Shown piece after piece: positions 1 through 5,298 of a stretch of 5,298 nucleotides of DNA. Numbering within the stretch: position 1 is the stretch's first letter; every line of letters starts with the position of its first letter. The stretch comes from Caulobacteraceae bacterium (GTDB lineage Bacteria > Pseudomonadota > Alphaproteobacteria > Caulobacterales > Caulobacteraceae). A program made the translations under genes and the position numbers. Under the pieces are notes generated by a model. That model did not search any database, was not told the DNA's origin, and saw nothing but the letters and a program-made list of their open reading frames with translations. The DNA lies in NCBI GenBank assembly GCA_947456005.1, contig CANGRP010000185.1, positions 1-5,298 on the forward strand, written 5' to 3'.

Positions 1-1046
1 AGCCCCCCCCATGCCAGGGTCCCGGCCATGGCGACGGCGCCCAGGGCGAGGCCGGCCCCGAACACCCTCGGCCGCCAGCCCCCGGGGCGGGCCTGGAGCG
101 CCGCTGCGGCGGCCAGGGCGAAGGCCGCAAAGACCGTCGCGGGCCAGTGCGCCTGCACCCGGTCATGCAGGCTGTGCAGGGCCAGGTAGAGGCAGAAGGG
201 CAGGGCGGCCAGCAGGGGCAGGGAAAGGTCCATGCCTGCCACCCGGCCCCGATTGCGGATCGCGGCCCAGACCCCGGCGCCCGCCAGGACCGCGATGAGG
301 GGATTCAGGAGGACGAACTGTGTGCTGAGGAACTCACCCAGGTAGGCGGGCCTGAACTGCGAGGGCTCGACCCGTCCGAACTGTTTCTCAAAGGTCAGCC
401 AGCCGTTCGCGGCGTTCCAGGCGAGGTTGGTGGCGAAGATCGCCCCTGCCGGGGCGATGGCCATCCAGGGCCAGGGGGTGAGCAGCCTGCGCCGCCCTTC
501 GGCGGAGCTGGCCAGCCACAGGACAATTCCGGGCGCGAGGAAGAGGGCGGAGTACTTGGAGATGCAGGCCAGTCCCGCCAGGGTCCCGGCCAGCAGCCAC
601 AGGCGCGGGCTTCCGCCGGCGAAGATCCGTCCCAGCACCGCCAGGGTGGCGGCCCAGAAGAAGATGGCCGGGGCGTCCGGCGTGGCGATGAGGCCGCCGG
701 CGCCGATGGTCAGCATGGCGTTGTAGGCCAGGGCCGCGACCAGGCCCGTCCGGGCGCTTCCGCCAAGCCGTCGGGCAAGATCCGCGGTCAGCCAGGTGGT
801 GGCCGCCGCCCCCAGGACCGGCAGCAGGCGAACGCCGAGGGGGGTGTCTCCGGCCAGAAGGGTTCCGAGCCGGATCCACCAGGCGATCATCGGCGGATGG
901 TCGTAATAGCCCAGGTGAAGGTTCTGCGACCAAAGCCGGTAATAGGCCTCGTCCTCGGTCAGGGGGATCACGGCCGCCGCCCAGAGCCGCAGCGCGCTCA
1001 GCGCCAGGATCAGCAGCCAGAGGCCCCGGACGGCGTCCAGCCTCAC
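1..1046 (-). CDS. GT39 family (ArnT/PMT-type) membrane glycosyltransferase, partial, 3' end off the left edge
   Basis: Reading the minus strand from a GTG at 1046-1044 gives 348 uninterrupted residues running off the window. The protein is very hydrophobic, with many predicted membrane spans. After a first helix (about residues 9-27) comes the GT39 first periplasmic loop, LTEDEAYYRLW then GYYDHPPMIAWW (29-57). Its acidic ED pair (31-32) is where ArnT/PMT enzymes keep their catalytic acid. A second family motif, ATPDAPAIFFWA (121-132), and a late VQAHWPA (297-303) also fit. Enzymes of this family move a sugar from a polyprenyl-phosphate carrier to lipid A, protein or another envelope acceptor on the periplasmic side. 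Family members are usually 450-550 residues, so perhaps 100-200 are missing. The GTG overlaps the upstream gene's TGA (GTGA, 1046-1043), and a GAAGG ribosome binding site lies 7 nt before it (1058-1054). Family is secure; substrate and acceptor are unknown. Confidence 0.9.
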   Translation of the reverse strand, partial: MRLDAVRGLWLLILALSALRLWAAAVIPLTEDEAYYRLWSQNLHLGYYDHPPMIAWWIRLGTLLAGDTPLGVRLLPVLGAAATTWLTADLARRLGGSARTGLVAALAYNAMLTIGAGGLIATPDAPAIFFWAATLAVLGRIFAGGSPRLWLLAGTLAGLACISKYSALFLAPGIVLWLASSAEGRRRLLTPWPWMAIAPAGAIFATNLAWNAANGWLTFEKQFGRVEPSQFRPAYLGEFLSTQFVLLNPLIAVLAGAGVWAAIRNRGRVAGMDLSLPLLAALPFCLYLALHSLHDRVQAHWPATVFAAFALAAAAALQARPGGWRPRVFGAGLALGAVAMAGTLAWGG

Positions 1047-2173
1047 CAGACCGCCTTCGAGGTCGTGACATAGTTCCAAGCGGCGGCGACGACGGCGCCG
1101 GCCAGCCCCGCCACCCACCAGGCCGGGCCGCGCTCAAAGACAACGGTCGCAACCGCGACATTGGCCGCCAGCGGCACACTGCAGAGCACGCAGAACTTGA
1201 TGTAGCCCGAGATCAGCTTCAGCCCCCTCAGGCGCCGGTCGCGATAGGTCACGGCGTTGTTGATGAGGTAGTTCGAGGTCATGGCCCCGATCGCCGCCAG
1301 GGTCTGGGCCCAGGAGAAGCCGATATCCAGCAGGCTTCTCAGGATGGCGAGGTGCACCACCACGCCGCTGGCGCCAACCATAGCGAACATGAGGAACCGC
1401 GGCGAGATGACGTCCTTGCTGAGCTTGGCGACCAGCAGGCCCAGGTACTGGACCACAACCCCGTTATCGAGCTTGGAGTCCCCGGCCTCCCGGGCCCGGA
1501 AGGTGTAGGGCAGCTCGACGATCTTCAGGGGCCGGTCCTGCGAAGCGACGATGTCGAACAGGACCTTGAAGCCCGAGGTCGAAAGGCGCTGGGCGACGAC
1601 CTCCACGGCCGAGCGCCGGACCATGAAGAAGCCGCTCATGGGGTCGCTCAGGTCGGCCTTCAGGACCTGGCGGCCCAGCCAGTTGGCCAGCCGGCTTCCG
1701 GCTTCGCGGCGCGCGCCGAGGGCGGAGGCGTCTGCGCCGGGCCCGCCGCAGTAACGGCTGCCGACGGCCAGGTCCGCCCCGCCCGTGCGCAGGGCGTCCA
1801 GCATGGCTGGCAGCAGGGTCTCGTCATGCTGGAGGTCGCCGTCCATCACCGCCACGAAGGGGGCGGCGCTGGCCATGATCCCCTCGATCACGGCTCCCGC
1901 GAGTCCCCGGCGGCCGACCCGGTGCAGGCACTGCACCCGGGGATCCACCGCCGCCACCGCCTTGACCTCGGCGGCGGTCCCGTCCGGGGAGTCATCGTCC
2001 ACGAAGATGACCTGCCAGCGGGTCTGGCCCAGGGCCGCCTCGACAAGGCTGATCAGCTTGCGGACATTCGCCCGCTCATTGAAGGTCGGAACGACGACCG
2101 TCAGCTCCAGGGCGGCGGCTGCGGATGATGCGGCTGGCGCGGTCGGGTCGGAATCAGGCAATCGACACCCCAT
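1043..2173 (-). CDS. GT2 polyprenyl-phosphate glycosyltransferase fused to a GtrA-like membrane domain
   Basis: This is a 376-residue two-domain protein. Residues about 24-240 are a DPM1/GtrB-like GT2 domain: VVVPTFNE (26-33), FVDDDSPDGT (57-66), the metal-binding DGD (111-113) followed by LQHD, DPMSGFFMVRR (177-187) and REAGDSKL (228-235). Residues about 258-376 form a GtrA-type domain with four hydrophobic helices (roughly 261-282, 287-307, 325-346, 351-370) and the typical NYLINNAVTYRDRR (301-314) and NYVTTSKAVW (367-376) elements. By family, the GT2 part joins a nucleotide sugar to polyprenyl phosphate in the cytoplasm and GtrA is implicated in moving the lipid-linked sugar across the inner membrane. 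The next gene, a GT39 enzyme overlapping by GTGA, would be the user of that donor. An in-frame ATG at 2245 adds 24 residues, but these would cover the divergent promoter region and overlap the rightward gene's start, so I prefer 2173. There is no clear Shine-Dalgarno at 2173. The sugar is unknown. Confidence 0.92.
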   Translation of the reverse strand: MGCRLPDSDPTAPAASSAAAALELTVVVPTFNERANVRKLISLVEAALGQTRWQVIFVDDDSPDGTAAEVKAVAAVDPRVQCLHRVGRRGLAGAVIEGIMASAAPFVAVMDGDLQHDETLLPAMLDALRTGGADLAVGSRYCGGPGADASALGARREAGSRLANWLGRQVLKADLSDPMSGFFMVRRSAVEVVAQRLSTSGFKVLFDIVASQDRPLKIVELPYTFRAREAGDSKLDNGVVVQYLGLLVAKLSKDVISPRFLMFAMVGASGVVVHLAILRSLLDIGFSWAQTLAAIGAMTSNYLINNAVTYRDRRLRGLKLISGYIKFCVLCSVPLAANVAVATVVFERGPAWWVAGLAGAVVAAAWNYVTTSKAVW

Positions 2174-2243
2174 GTCTGGGCGTGGTTTACAGCCGGTGAC
2201 CCGGCAAGGCCAGCCAGCGGCGGGTCGAAGGAAGGGATGCGGC
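2174..2243. promoter_or_regulatory. Divergent intergenic region, probable promoters for both arms
   Basis: These 70 bp separate the starts of the leftward GT2-GtrA gene and the rightward DUF3617 gene, so at least one promoter for each direction is expected in or near it. On the minus strand, GCTGTAAAC (2193-2185) partly resembles the Caulobacter housekeeping -10 element GCTANAWC. It would put transcription start only a few bases before the ATG at 2173, consistent with a very short leader. I found no well-spaced -35 partner; TTGCC upstream of it is too close. I see no obvious rightward -10 and no clear operator repeat. The promoter role is inferred from layout. Confidence 0.4.
2228..2236 (+). 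promoter_or_regulatory. Ribosome binding site of the DUF3617 gene
   Basis: The purine run AAGGAAGGG lies 7 nt before the ATG at 2244 (11 nt counted from the AAGGA core). This supports a start in the ATG-ATG-ATG run at 2244-2252 rather than translation from any of the many in-frame codons further upstream, which lie antisense to the GT2 gene. Confidence 0.6.
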
Positions 2244-2744
2244 ATGATGATGCGGATAGGGATGGCGCTGGCCGCCGGGCTTTCGGCCCTCGCCCTTGCT
2301 GCGCCCGTCGCGGCGGACAGCGTCGGGCGTCCGCGTCCTGGCTATTGGGAACTGACCAACGTCTTCACTGTGGTCATCACTCAGAAGAAGGTCGAACAGC
2401 GCTGCCTGGTGGCTTCCGAGATCAACAAGTTCATGACCTCGCCCTCCAACCGGCACTATGCCTGCACCTATCCCTCCCGTGCGGTGGGAGATGGCAAGAT
2501 CCTCCTCAAGGGCAGCTGCAGCACCAAGGAGGGCCAGGTTGCGGACGTCACCGCCAGCGGCGGCTATTCGCCCGACACCTTTCGCCTGAAGCTCGCCCTC
2601 TCGACCCGGATCGCCGGCATCCCCCTGGCCGGGACCGCCACCACCACCGCCCGGCGCCTGGGTGACGCCTGTCCGCCCGCCGCGGCCCGTTCGGACGAGG
2701 CCAAGCGGGTCCTGAAGGGCGGGGATACCCCGCCCCAGAGCTGA
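2244..2744 (+). CDS. DUF3617-family secreted protein
   Basis: This is a 166-residue protein with a clear Sec signal peptide: a short basic start (MMMR), a hydrophobic core (about 5-20) and a likely cleavage after APVAA near residue 24, so it should reside in the periplasm. The mature part matches the DUF3617 pattern: PGYWELT (32-38), a QRCL segment (52-55), a central Cys-containing YACTY (72-76), KGSC (89-92), a GGYSPDTFRLKL strand (106-117), and the closing ARRLGDAC (136-143). Four cysteines (54, 74, 92, 143) could form two disulfides. Family function is unknown. Three successive ATG codons (2244, 2247, 2250) make the exact start uncertain by two codons; all follow the same ribosome binding site. 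It stands divergent from the glycosylation pair and 52 bp before the RidA-like gene, so it may be transcribed alone or lead the downstream cluster. Family call is by motif pattern. Confidence 0.85.
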   Translation: MMMRIGMALAAGLSALALAAPVAADSVGRPRPGYWELTNVFTVVITQKKVEQRCLVASEINKFMTSPSNRHYACTYPSRAVGDGKILLKGSCSTKEGQVADVTASGGYSPDTFRLKLALSTRIAGIPLAGTATTTARRLGDACPPAAARSDEAKRVLKGGDTPPQS

Positions 2745-2782
2745 TTTCCGAAAGGCCGGCCTGTCCGGCGCACCATCGAAGG

Positions 2783-2788
2783 GATAGT
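2783..2788 (+). promoter_or_regulatory. Possible -10 element for the RidA-like gene (leaderless?)
   Basis: GATAGT sits 8 nt before the ATG at 2797, inside the 52-bp gap after the DUF3617 gene. As a -10 element it would place the transcription start at or within a base or two of the ATG, giving a leaderless or near-leaderless mRNA. The only ribosome-binding-like run, GAAGGGA (2778-2784), is 12 nt from the ATG, longer than usual. There is no convincing -35 match. Weak, sequence-pattern evidence only. Confidence 0.2.
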
Positions 2789-2796
2789 CTGGCCCC

Positions 2797-3258
2797 ATGT
2801 CCGAGGTTGAAGCCCGTCTCACCGCCGCCGGTATCGTCCTTCCGGTCCCGGTCGCGCCCGTCGCGAACTATGTTCCCTTTGTCCGGAGCGGGGCCCTGGT
2901 CCACATTTCCGGCCAGGTGTCGGTCGACGCAACGGGGGGCGTGAAGGGCACAGTAGGGGTGGAGGTCGACCTGGAGGCCGCCCAGGGCGCCGCCCGCCTC
3001 TGCGGGATCAACCTGATCGCCCAGATGAAGGCCGCCTGCGACGGCGACCTCGACCGCCTGGTGCGGGTGGTCAAGCTGGGGGGCTTCGTCCAGGCCGGAC
3101 CGGACTTCTTCGACATTCCCAAGGTGGTGAACGGCGCCTCGGACGTGATGGTCCTGGCCTTCGGCGACGCCGGCCGTCATGCGCGCTCGGCCGTGGGCGT
3201 CTACCGCCTGCCGTTGAACTTCGCGGTGGAGGTCGACGCCGTGGTGGAAATCCGATGA
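2797..3258 (+). CDS. RidA/YjgF/YER057c/UK114 superfamily protein
   Basis: This is a 153-residue cytoplasmic protein with the YjgF fold pattern. YVPFVRSGALVHISGQV (25-41) is the first conserved block, a long helix region follows (about 58-80), then LDRLVRVVKLGGFV (85-98), and finally ARSAVGVYRLPLNFAVEVDAVVEI (129-152), too long to be accidental. Arg130 aligns with the substrate-binding arginine (Arg105) of E. coli RidA, which hydrolyses reactive enamine/imine intermediates from amino acid metabolism. At 153 residues with extra N-terminal and central sequence it is longer than canonical RidA (about 128) and looks like the YjgF-like branch often labelled 'endoribonuclease L-PSP/chorismate mutase-like'; enamine deaminase activity is therefore plausible but unproven. 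The start is the first ATG after the preceding gene and leaves the family N-terminus intact. Its TGA overlaps the GDPD start as ATGA (3255-3258), so translation is probably coupled. Confidence 0.92.
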   Translation: MSEVEARLTAAGIVLPVPVAPVANYVPFVRSGALVHISGQVSVDATGGVKGTVGVEVDLEAAQGAARLCGINLIAQMKAACDGDLDRLVRVVKLGGFVQAGPDFFDIPKVVNGASDVMVLAFGDAGRHARSAVGVYRLPLNFAVEVDAVVEIR

Positions 3259-4004
3259 GAGCCCAGTTCGGAGAGGCCTGGGATCTCCTCTTCAGTCCCG
3301 CCATCGCCCATCGCGGCCTCTGGAGCCCTGACGGCCCGCCTGAAAACTCGCTCGGGGCCTTCCAGGCCGCCTGCCAGGCCGGCTACAGCATCGAGCTGGA
3401 CGTCCACATCACCGCGGACGGCGAGGCGGTTGTCTTCCACGACAACACCCTGAAGCGGATGACGGGCCGTGAGGGAAGGGTCAGGGACCACACCGCCGCC
3501 GACATCTCTGAGATGTCCCTGAAAGGCACGGAAGAGACCATCCCGACCTTGCTCGAGGCCCTGGCCCTGATTGGTCATCGGGCCATGGTTCACGTCGAAC
3601 TCAAGACCCCGTTCGGCGAAGTCGGTCCCCTCGAGCAGAGGGTCCACGAGATCCTCATGGATCACGCCGGCCCCACCTGCGTCATCGGCTTCAATCCCTA
3701 CAGCCACGCCTGGTTCGCCGACCGGTTCCCCGGAGTCCTGCGCGGCCTGGACAGCTATCGGTGGAACGACGAGGCCACACACATCTCGCCGGAGCAACGC
3801 AAGGCCTTCGCCCGGCTGGAGCATGTACCCATCGCCCGACCGCACTTCCTGGCCATGAGCCTGGACACGGTGGCCAATCCCGAGGTCGCCGCCCATCGTA
3901 AGGCCGGCATGCCGGTGGTGGCCTGGACGGCGCGGACGCCCGAGCAGGCGCAAGCCGCCCGGCCGCACTGCGACAACGTCATCTTCGAGGGTTTCCGGGC
4001 GTGA
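3255..4004 (+). CDS. Glycerophosphodiester phosphodiesterase (GDPD family, UgpQ-like)
   Basis: This 249-residue protein is close to E. coli UgpQ in length, with no signal peptide, so it is cytoplasmic. All GDPD catalytic elements are visible: AHRG (18-21, His19/Arg20), the PEN block (29-31), IELDV (46-50) with metal ligands Glu47 and Asp49, DGEAVVFHD (55-63) with the second catalytic His62, and VELK (114-117) with metal ligand Glu115. The C-terminal VVAWT (221-225) is the usual final barrel strand. The enzyme class hydrolyses deacylated phospholipid headgroups (glycerophospho-choline, -ethanolamine, -glycerol) to glycerol 3-phosphate plus the alcohol. It starts with ATG inside the RidA-like stop codon (ATGA, 3255-3258) with a GGTGGA run 6 nt before, and its TGA overlaps the next gene's GTG (4001-4004). 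Both overlaps argue for one coupled operon. Fine substrate preference cannot be read. Confidence 0.95.
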   Translation: MRAQFGEAWDLLFSPAIAHRGLWSPDGPPENSLGAFQAACQAGYSIELDVHITADGEAVVFHDNTLKRMTGREGRVRDHTAADISEMSLKGTEETIPTLLEALALIGHRAMVHVELKTPFGEVGPLEQRVHEILMDHAGPTCVIGFNPYSHAWFADRFPGVLRGLDSYRWNDEATHISPEQRKAFARLEHVPIARPHFLAMSLDTVANPEVAAHRKAGMPVVAWTARTPEQAQAARPHCDNVIFEGFRA

Positions 4005-5170
4005 ATCTGAAGCCTGCGGTGCGCATCAGCCGCCGCATCGCCGAGATCGGCCGGGCGGAATGGGACGCTTGCGCCCTGAGTGAAGATCAGCCTTTCAACC
4101 CCTTCATCTGTTTCGATTTTCTCGATTGCGTTGAAGAGGCGGGTTGCGCCGTGGAGACCCAGGGGTGGGGTCCCCAGCACCTGGCTGTGGAGGACGAGGC
4201 CGGTCGGGTCGCCGCCGTCATGCCCCTCTACCTGAAGGGGCACAGCCAGGGGGAGTACATCTTCGACCACGCCTGGGCTGACGCCTACGAGCGAGCCGGC
4301 GGCCGGTACTACCCGAAGCTCCTCTCTGCAGCGCCCTTCACACCCGCCACCGGCCCGCGCCTGCTGGTCCGGCCGGACGTGGACGCCGACGTCGGACGCA
4401 AGGCCCTCCTGGGCGGCGCCCTGACCGTCTGCGAGCGCTACGGGGCGTCGGGCCTGCACGTGAACTTCCCGACCCGCGACGAGTGGAACTGGCTGGGCGA
4501 GGCGGGTATGGCCCTGCGCGAGGGCCAGCAGTACCACTGGCTCAACCGGGGCTACGCGACCTTCGATGACTTCCTCGCCGACCTGTCTTCCGGGCGGCGC
4601 AAGACCATCCGGCGCGAGCGGCGCGATGCGGGGCAGGGGCTGGAGATATTCTGCCTGACCGGCGCCGACCTGACCGAAGAGCACTGGGACGCCTTTTTCC
4701 GCTTCTACGTGGACACCGGGTCGCGGAAGTGGGGACGGCCTTATCTCAATCGGCTCTTCTTTTCCCTCCTGGGCGAGCGGATGGCGGACCGGGTGCTCCT
4801 GATCATGGCGCGGCGGAACGGACGCTGGATCGCCGGGGCCCTGAACCTGATCGGCGGCGACTGCCTGTTCGGGCGCAACTGGGGCTGCGTCGAGGACGTG
4901 CCCTTCCTGCACTTCGAGCTCTGCTACTATCAGGCCATCGAGTGGGCGATCGGCCAGGGCCTGGCCCGGGTCGAGGCCGGCGCCCAAGGGCAGCACAAGA
5001 TCGCGCGGGGCTATCTCCCGGCGCCGGTCCACTCGGCCCACTTCATCGCCGATCCGGCCCTGCGCGGCCCGGTCGAGGACTACCTCCGGCGCGAGATGGC
5101 CGCCGTGGAGGAGGAGATGGAGTGGCTCTCCGAGGCCTACTCCCCCTTCCGTCAGTCTGGAGACGCCTGA
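4001..5170 (+). CDS. FemAB-like predicted N-acyltransferase (COG3146 / DUF482, GNAT fold)
   Basis: This is a 389-residue soluble protein of the FemAB_like/COG3146 family, full length for the group. Recognisable blocks in order: the N-terminal NPFICFDFLDCVEEAGCA (33-50), VMPLYLKGHSQGEYIFDHAW (73-92), YYPKLLSAAPFTPATGPRLL (103-122), YHWLNRGYATFDDFLADL (178-195) followed by a basic RRKTIRRERR stretch (199-208), KWGRPYLNRLFF (243-254), GALNLIGGDCLFGRNWGC (279-296), and LHFELCYYQAIEWAI (303-317) leading into VEAGAQGQHKIARGYLP (324-340). The family resembles FemX-type peptidoglycan aminoacyltransferases built from duplicated GNAT domains, but its substrate is not established. Start is GTG at 4001, overlapping the GDPD stop as GTGA, with GAGGG (3987-3991) 9 nt upstream. 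There are no membrane segments. Peptidoglycan or lipid-related acyl transfer is an inference only. Confidence 0.92.
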   Translation: MNLKPAVRISRRIAEIGRAEWDACALSEDQPFNPFICFDFLDCVEEAGCAVETQGWGPQHLAVEDEAGRVAAVMPLYLKGHSQGEYIFDHAWADAYERAGGRYYPKLLSAAPFTPATGPRLLVRPDVDADVGRKALLGGALTVCERYGASGLHVNFPTRDEWNWLGEAGMALREGQQYHWLNRGYATFDDFLADLSSGRRKTIRRERRDAGQGLEIFCLTGADLTEEHWDAFFRFYVDTGSRKWGRPYLNRLFFSLLGERMADRVLLIMARRNGRWIAGALNLIGGDCLFGRNWGCVEDVPFLHFELCYYQAIEWAIGQGLARVEAGAQGQHKIARGYLPAPVHSAHFIADPALRGPVEDYLRREMAAVEEEMEWLSEAYSPFRQSGDA

Positions 5171-5201
5171 GGGCGGGCGTGCTATCCAGCAGCCGTCAGA
5201 C

Positions 5202-5208
5202 AGGGGAG
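5202..5208 (+). promoter_or_regulatory. Ribosome binding site of the HIT-family gene
   Basis: AGGGGAG lies 6 nt before the ATG at 5215, the strongest Shine-Dalgarno-like site in the window. It fixes the start of the partial gene at the right edge. Confidence 0.65.
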
Positions 5209-5214
5209 ACCGCC

Positions 5215-5298
5215 ATGAGCCTCGACGGCGCCTACGATCCGGGGAACATCTTCGCGAAGATCCTGAGGGGAGAGGCGCCCTGCGCCCGGGTGTTCGAG
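5215..5298 (+). CDS. HIT (histidine triad) family protein, N-terminal fragment cut by the window edge
   Basis: Twenty-eight codons are visible before the sequence ends. After MSLDGAY comes DPGNIFAKILRGEAPCARVFE (8-28), the characteristic opening of Hint/HIT nucleotide-binding hydrolases: the NIF-K-I-GE-P pattern, then a Cys and the V-[FY]-E strand. These enzymes hydrolyse nucleoside phosphoramidates, acyl-adenylates and related nucleotides in the cytoplasm. The catalytic HxHxH motif lies beyond the edge, so catalytic competence cannot be judged. The ATG follows a strong ribosome binding site and lies 44 bp after the FemAB-like stop on the same strand. A GCTATCC (5181-5187) in the gap partly resembles a Caulobacter -10 element, so it may have its own promoter or be co-transcribed with the cluster. 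Confidence 0.8.
   Translation, partial: MSLDGAYDPGNIFAKILRGEAPCARVFE

Noticed and set aside
147..1073. Long plus-strand open frame opposite the GT39 gene
   Set aside because: Its translation is Gly/Gln/Arg/Pro-rich, has no domain-like pattern, and lies antisense to a frame with clear GT39 motifs. It is a GC-rich shadow.
388..1179. Minus-strand ATG frame overlapping both glycosyltransferase genes
   Set aside because: It is out of frame with both real genes, very Arg/Pro-rich, and would destroy the GTGA junction. The GT39 and GtrA frames explain the same DNA better.
1785..2243. In-frame upstream extension of the DUF3617 protein
   Set aside because: It is antisense to the GT2 domain and would bury the signal peptide inside the chain. 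The ribosome binding site at 2228-2236 points to 2244.
2755..2769. GCCGG-CCTGT-CCGGC inverted repeat after the DUF3617 gene, considered as a terminator
   Set aside because: The stem is only 5 bp and no T-run follows. Such short GC palindromes are common by chance here, so I do not call a terminator.
2548..3180. Minus-strand open frame under the DUF3617 and RidA-like genes
   Set aside because: It spans an intergenic gap and two plus-strand genes with clear family motifs, with low-complexity composition. It is a shadow frame.
3755..5041. 428-residue minus-strand open frame opposite GDPD and FemAB-like genes
   Set aside because: Despite its length it has no recognisable motifs and crosses a junction between two well-supported coding genes on the other strand. 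Long antisense frames are expected at this GC content.

Overview
The window is GC-rich (roughly 68-70% by eye) and gene-dense, with strong third-position G/C in every real frame. Several neighbouring genes are joined by 4-nt ATGA/GTGA stop/start overlaps. The proteins look alphaproteobacterial. My best guess is Caulobacterales (Caulobacter, Phenylobacterium or Brevundimonas type), judged from protein flavour and the RidA-like / GDPD / FemAB-like / HIT gene order. That assignment is a recognition-level inference and was not tested by a search. I see no RNA genes, insertion sequences, CRISPR arrays or phage genes.

Left arm, minus strand (positions 2173 down to 1): a two-gene envelope glycosylation module. 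The first gene encodes a DPM1-type GT2 glycosyltransferase fused to a four-helix GtrA-type membrane domain. Its stop codon overlaps the GTG start of an ArnT/PMT-type GT39 membrane glycosyltransferase that runs off the left edge. By family knowledge, the first protein would load a sugar onto a polyprenyl phosphate and help present it across the inner membrane. The second would transfer the sugar to an acceptor on the periplasmic side. The sugar and the acceptor cannot be read from the sequence. The GT39 gene is easy to miss because it starts with GTG and is open at the edge.

Centre (2174-2243): a 70-bp divergent intergenic region. It carries the ribosome binding site of the rightward gene and probably promoters for both directions.

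Right arm, plus strand (2244-5298): a secreted DUF3617-family protein with four cysteines; then, after a 52-bp gap, a RidA-superfamily protein, a glycerophosphodiester phosphodiesterase (GDPD) and a FemAB-like/COG3146 predicted N-acyltransferase, joined by ATGA and GTGA overlaps; then, after 44 bp, the first 28 codons of a HIT-family protein. The RidA-like/GDPD/FemAB-like trio is very probably one translationally coupled transcription unit. HIT may belong to it or have its own promoter. The trio could join metabolite damage control, phospholipid headgroup recycling and an acyl- or aminoacyl-transfer step, but no pathway linking them is established here.

Overall this is ordinary, intact chromosomal sequence. 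The points most worth follow-up are the GT2-GtrA/GT39 module and the coupled cluster around the uncharacterised FemAB-like protein. I found no convincing evidence of a new defence or mobile system.
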